Assembly: GCF_910588665.1 (NCBI RefSeq)
Contig: NZ_CAJUPR010000003.1
Span: 86,199 to 150,198, forward strand
Reading direction: 5' to 3'
DNA: 64,000 nt
Source: an uncultured Brachyspira sp.
GTDB taxonomy: Bacteria > Spirochaetota > Brachyspiria > Brachyspirales > Brachyspiraceae
The notes under the pieces were generated by a model. That model did no database searches. It saw only the letters and a list, made by a program, of their open reading frames with translations, and was not told the origin of the DNA. The position numbers and the translations under genes were made by a program. Positions 61,486-64,000 of this stretch are shown piece after piece (positions within the stretch are counted from its first letter, which is position 1; every line of letters starts with the position of its first letter).

Positions 61486-62566
61486 AATTATTATTAAAAT
61501 TATTTATTAATTCTAATATTTCATTTGTATTTTGCATCTCATCAATAGAAGGCATAAAAGGTTGATATGATTTTTTATTTTCAGACATATTTTTTATCTT
61601 TGATATTAATGATATAGGATTTTGAGAATCATATATTAATGCATTTTTATTGTCATATGCTATTTCTGCAGACGGGCTTTTAGCATCTATTATAGGCAGT
61701 GTTTTATAATGCCATGCCGCTATCAATTGAGTATAAAAAGAATCTTTTATATTATGTATTATCATGGCATTTGCAGTTTTAATAATATTTGCTATATTTA
61801 AATTATTATCTTCTTCATCTATAAACTCTGCATATTCTTTTAAATCTAATTTGCTTATATTATCTTTTAAGTCCTTATCATATCCTATAATTTTTAATTT
61901 ATATATATTAACGCTTTCTTTTAAATACTCTGCATAAGCTGCCGTGCATTTAAAAATGCTGTCTTCTTTATTGTAGAATATTACTATTGAATTATTTTTT
62001 TCATACGAATTATTATCTATGAATATATACGGAGAGAAGTACGGCTGTATAACTTTTATATTTTTTATATCTTTATGCAGGTATAATAATCTGTCTCTTA
62101 TATTATTACTTGCGCATATTATTATATCAATATCTGAAACACTTTCATAATTCAGTTTTATTAATCTTTTATTTATTATATCGGTTTTATTATCTTTTTT
62201 TTCTTTAAAATACAAATAATTTTTAAAATTCAGCATATACCATACTATTATTGGTATTTTATTTAATCCTTTCTTAATTAAAATATTTCTGCTCATTGAT
62301 GCTATTATATTCATAGGAAAATCTATAGCTATGATTGCATACGCATTTTCGGATATATCCGCTATATTTTCTGCAGATTTTTTAAAAAATAATTTTGATA
62401 AATGTTTTTTTGTTATATAAGCTGGAAAATTATTAGGAAACGATTTGGAAAATACCGTTATTCTTATGCTAGATTTATAGAAATATTCTATAATATTAAG
62501 CATAAATTGATTGGATTTATCTTTTAAATCTCCCGCATTATATATTAGTATGATAATTTCTTTCAT
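61484..62566 (-). CDS. Glycosyltransferase-like protein (GT-B fold)
   Basis: 360 residues. The layout suggests a GT-B glycosyltransferase of the GT4 kind: an N-terminal Rossmann-like half (IILIYNAGDLKDKSNQFM, then IDFPMNIIASMS) and a C-terminal half with VIQPYFSPYIFI, the IKLKIIGYDKDL strand and a conserved-looking LIAAWHYKTLPIIDAKSPSAEIAY at the donor site, in which the usual E-x7-E is only partly present. Substrate unknown; it may build a cell-surface sugar. It is single and convergent with dnaJ. Confidence 0.65.
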   Translation of the reverse strand: MKEIIILIYNAGDLKDKSNQFMLNIIEYFYKSSIRITVFSKSFPNNFPAYITKKHLSKLFFKKSAENIADISENAYAIIAIDFPMNIIASMSRNILIKKGLNKIPIIVWYMLNFKNYLYFKEKKDNKTDIINKRLIKLNYESVSDIDIIICASNNIRDRLLYLHKDIKNIKVIQPYFSPYIFIDNNSYEKNNSIVIFYNKEDSIFKCTAAYAEYLKESVNIYKLKIIGYDKDLKDNISKLDLKEYAEFIDEEDNNLNIANIIKTANAMIIHNIKDSFYTQLIAAWHYKTLPIIDAKSPSAEIAYDNKNALIYDSQNPISLISKIKNMSENKKSYQPFMPSIDEMQNTNEILELINNFNNN

Positions 62567-62636
62567 TTTTTATCCGTTTAATTAAAATATAGCAAATCTC
62601 ATTCCGATATTAGATAACGGTAAATAAGGACTTGTT

Positions 62637-64000
62637 ATGAAATTAAATAAAATTTTATCTATAATCTTTACTTTATATATTTCGGCATATTCCAAAGATA
62701 TTTTACAATATCATACAGTAATGAACGATAGAAATATTAATATTAAATTAGACAGCATATCGGTCAATACCAATAAAGTTGTTTTAGATGCCGACAGACA
62801 ATTGTATTTAAATAGCAGTTTAAGTAAAGTTAAAAAGTTTATAGATGACGGATATTTTTTTGAAGCTATTAATTTATGTAATTCTTTAGAAAACAGCTAT
62901 GCAGACTGCTATGAAATATATTATCTTAGAGGGCTTTCATATTTTAGAAGAGCCGATGTTTATTATGCTTCTTTAGATTTTAAAAGGCTTTTATCTTTAT
63001 ATATAGATGAGAAAGATTATGATACGGTTTACAGTTTAATATTTGAATTTTTTAATACTATTAATGAATATGAAGAAACTCTAAAAGCATGCATTAGCGC
63101 ATATAATACTACAAATAATCCTTATTGGCTGTTTTTAGCTGGCAGCTGTGCTTTGAAAAACGGGGATATTAAAAGTGCAGATTATTATTTTAATGCCTGC
63201 TCAAAATCAAATATTTCTTATGCTAATGAAGGTTTAGGAGATATTCATATATTAAATAAAGAATACGATTCTGCCTTAAATAATTACAGAAATACAAAAT
63301 ATTCTAATCCTGAAGAAATAATCAGAGTTCAGAGTAAAATAAGCAATGCTGAAGTGAAAAGAGAAATATATAAATGGAATCAAAGCTTAATATCTGAGAA
63401 TTATGTCAATGCACTTAATATACTTAATAATATTTCTTCTTATGCTTTAGATTTTCCTGAAATTACCGTTGCATTAGCTAAGACATATTATTCTATGGAA
63501 AACTATAATGATGCTAAAGATATATTAACAAAATTAATTTTATCGGTTAAAGATTTTGATGAGGCTTATGCCATATTAGCTCAAATATATTTGTATGAGA
63601 ATAATGAAGCAGAGGCTATAAAAATACTGGAAAGCGGATTGGAATATTCATATAATAAGCCTAGATTATACGAAACATTTGCATCTATGCTTTATAATCA
63701 AGGCTACAGCTATTATCCAGATAGAATAATTTCTCAGATTATTAATTTTTATAATATATCCGATGAAAATAAAATAGATTATAGTATGAGTCTGATAAGA
63801 AAGAAAAAATATAATGAGGCTTCTGATATTTTAAAAGAAGTTGAATTATATACAGATACTGCAGATAAATTATTGAAAATTATAGAATATAAAAAAATAT
63901 TGGATAAAGCTGAGGAATTAAGGCTTAAAAACTATTATGTGGCTTTAATGCAGTTTCTTTCGCTTTACAGATTTGAAGGACATGAAGAACAGATTAGAAT
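62637..64000 (+). CDS. TPR-repeat secreted protein, 3' end outside window
   Basis: The frame starts at ATG 62637 with AAGGA 7 nt before it and runs open to the window end (about 454 codons). The N-terminus is a signal peptide (to about SAYS, residue 19). The rest is alpha-helical with Tyr/Ala TPR-like pairs, for example DGYFFEAINLCNSL and YNDAKDILTKLI, repeated at about 34-residue spacing. TPR proteins are scaffolds in envelope assembly or secretion. The partner is unknown and the end is missing. Confidence 0.8.
   Translation, partial: MKLNKILSIIFTLYISAYSKDILQYHTVMNDRNINIKLDSISVNTNKVVLDADRQLYLNSSLSKVKKFIDDGYFFEAINLCNSLENSYADCYEIYYLRGLSYFRRADVYYASLDFKRLLSLYIDEKDYDTVYSLIFEFFNTINEYEETLKACISAYNTTNNPYWLFLAGSCALKNGDIKSADYYFNACSKSNISYANEGLGDIHILNKEYDSALNNYRNTKYSNPEEIIRVQSKISNAEVKREIYKWNQSLISENYVNALNILNNISSYALDFPEITVALAKTYYSMENYNDAKDILTKLILSVKDFDEAYAILAQIYLYENNEAEAIKILESGLEYSYNKPRLYETFASMLYNQGYSYYPDRIISQIINFYNISDENKIDYSMSLIRKKKYNEASDILKEVELYTDTADKLLKIIEYKKILDKAEELRLKNYYVALMQFLSLYRFEGHEEQIR

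Overview
The window looks like chromosome of a Brachyspira-type spirochaete. It is strongly A+T-rich, codes densely on both strands, has many lipoproteins with short lipoboxes, ankyrin-repeat proteins, and several familiar housekeeping operons. The genus is inferred from composition and gene style, not from a database search. I see no rRNA, tRNA, insertion sequence, prophage or CRISPR array.

Layout. 1-1.4 kb: end of an ankyrin gene and a RecB-like nuclease. 1.5-4.9 kb: pyrimidine genes pyrK, pyrD and a fused pyrF-pyrE behind a leader with a terminator-like hairpin. 4.9-8 kb: a persulfide/CoA-disulfide module made of a rhodanese fused to a CsoR/CstR-type repressor, a lipoprotein gene, and a CoA-disulfide reductase with a C-terminal rhodanese. 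8.1-9.8 kb: two small YjfB-like proteins, a frame-interrupted XRE regulator and queH. 9.8-12.3 kb: two divergent lipoprotein genes. 12.4-19.5 kb: a vitamin B12 acquisition region with exbB, a BtuFCD-type importer, a relic of eutA, and a receptor operon (two lipoproteins plus a BtuB-like receptor) under a cobalamin riboswitch. 19.6-22.3 kb: a second ABC importer. 22.4-25.8 kb: class Ia ribonucleotide reductase. 26-31.5 kb: pepD, cysK-cysE and two sugar kinases. 31.6-37.7 kb: a GAF/PP2C phosphatase, a lipoprotein, a membrane protein that appears to lack an ATG start, and a tandem pair of GH3 (NagZ-like) proteins, one of them degenerate. 37.8-40.2 kb: two ankyrin proteins and a cyclodeaminase-family protein. 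40.4-47.8 kb: hom, nadD, an orphan binding protein, an internally duplicated protein, hisS and mltG. 47.8-50.5 kb: an exported nuclease, an exported SAM-hydrolase-like lipoprotein, a 30-aa basic protein and fba. 51.2-54.5 kb: thrS-infC-rpmI-rplT. 54.9-61.4 kb: pta and the chaperone cluster grpE-dnaK-dnaJ with extra small genes. 61.5 kb to the end: a glycosyltransferase-like gene and a truncated TPR protein.

The parts with the most unexplained biology are the B12 region, the sulfur module, the NagZ pair and the XRE gene. In the B12 region the riboswitch can switch a ribosome-binding site through two mutually exclusive pairings, and a dead eutA lies beside the receptor gene. In the sulfur module the sensor and a sulfur carrier share one polypeptide, and the reductase promoter carries a palindrome over its -10 box. 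In the NagZ pair one copy has lost its catalytic loop. The XRE gene is split at an A run. All functional statements rest on motif reading by eye; no searches were run.
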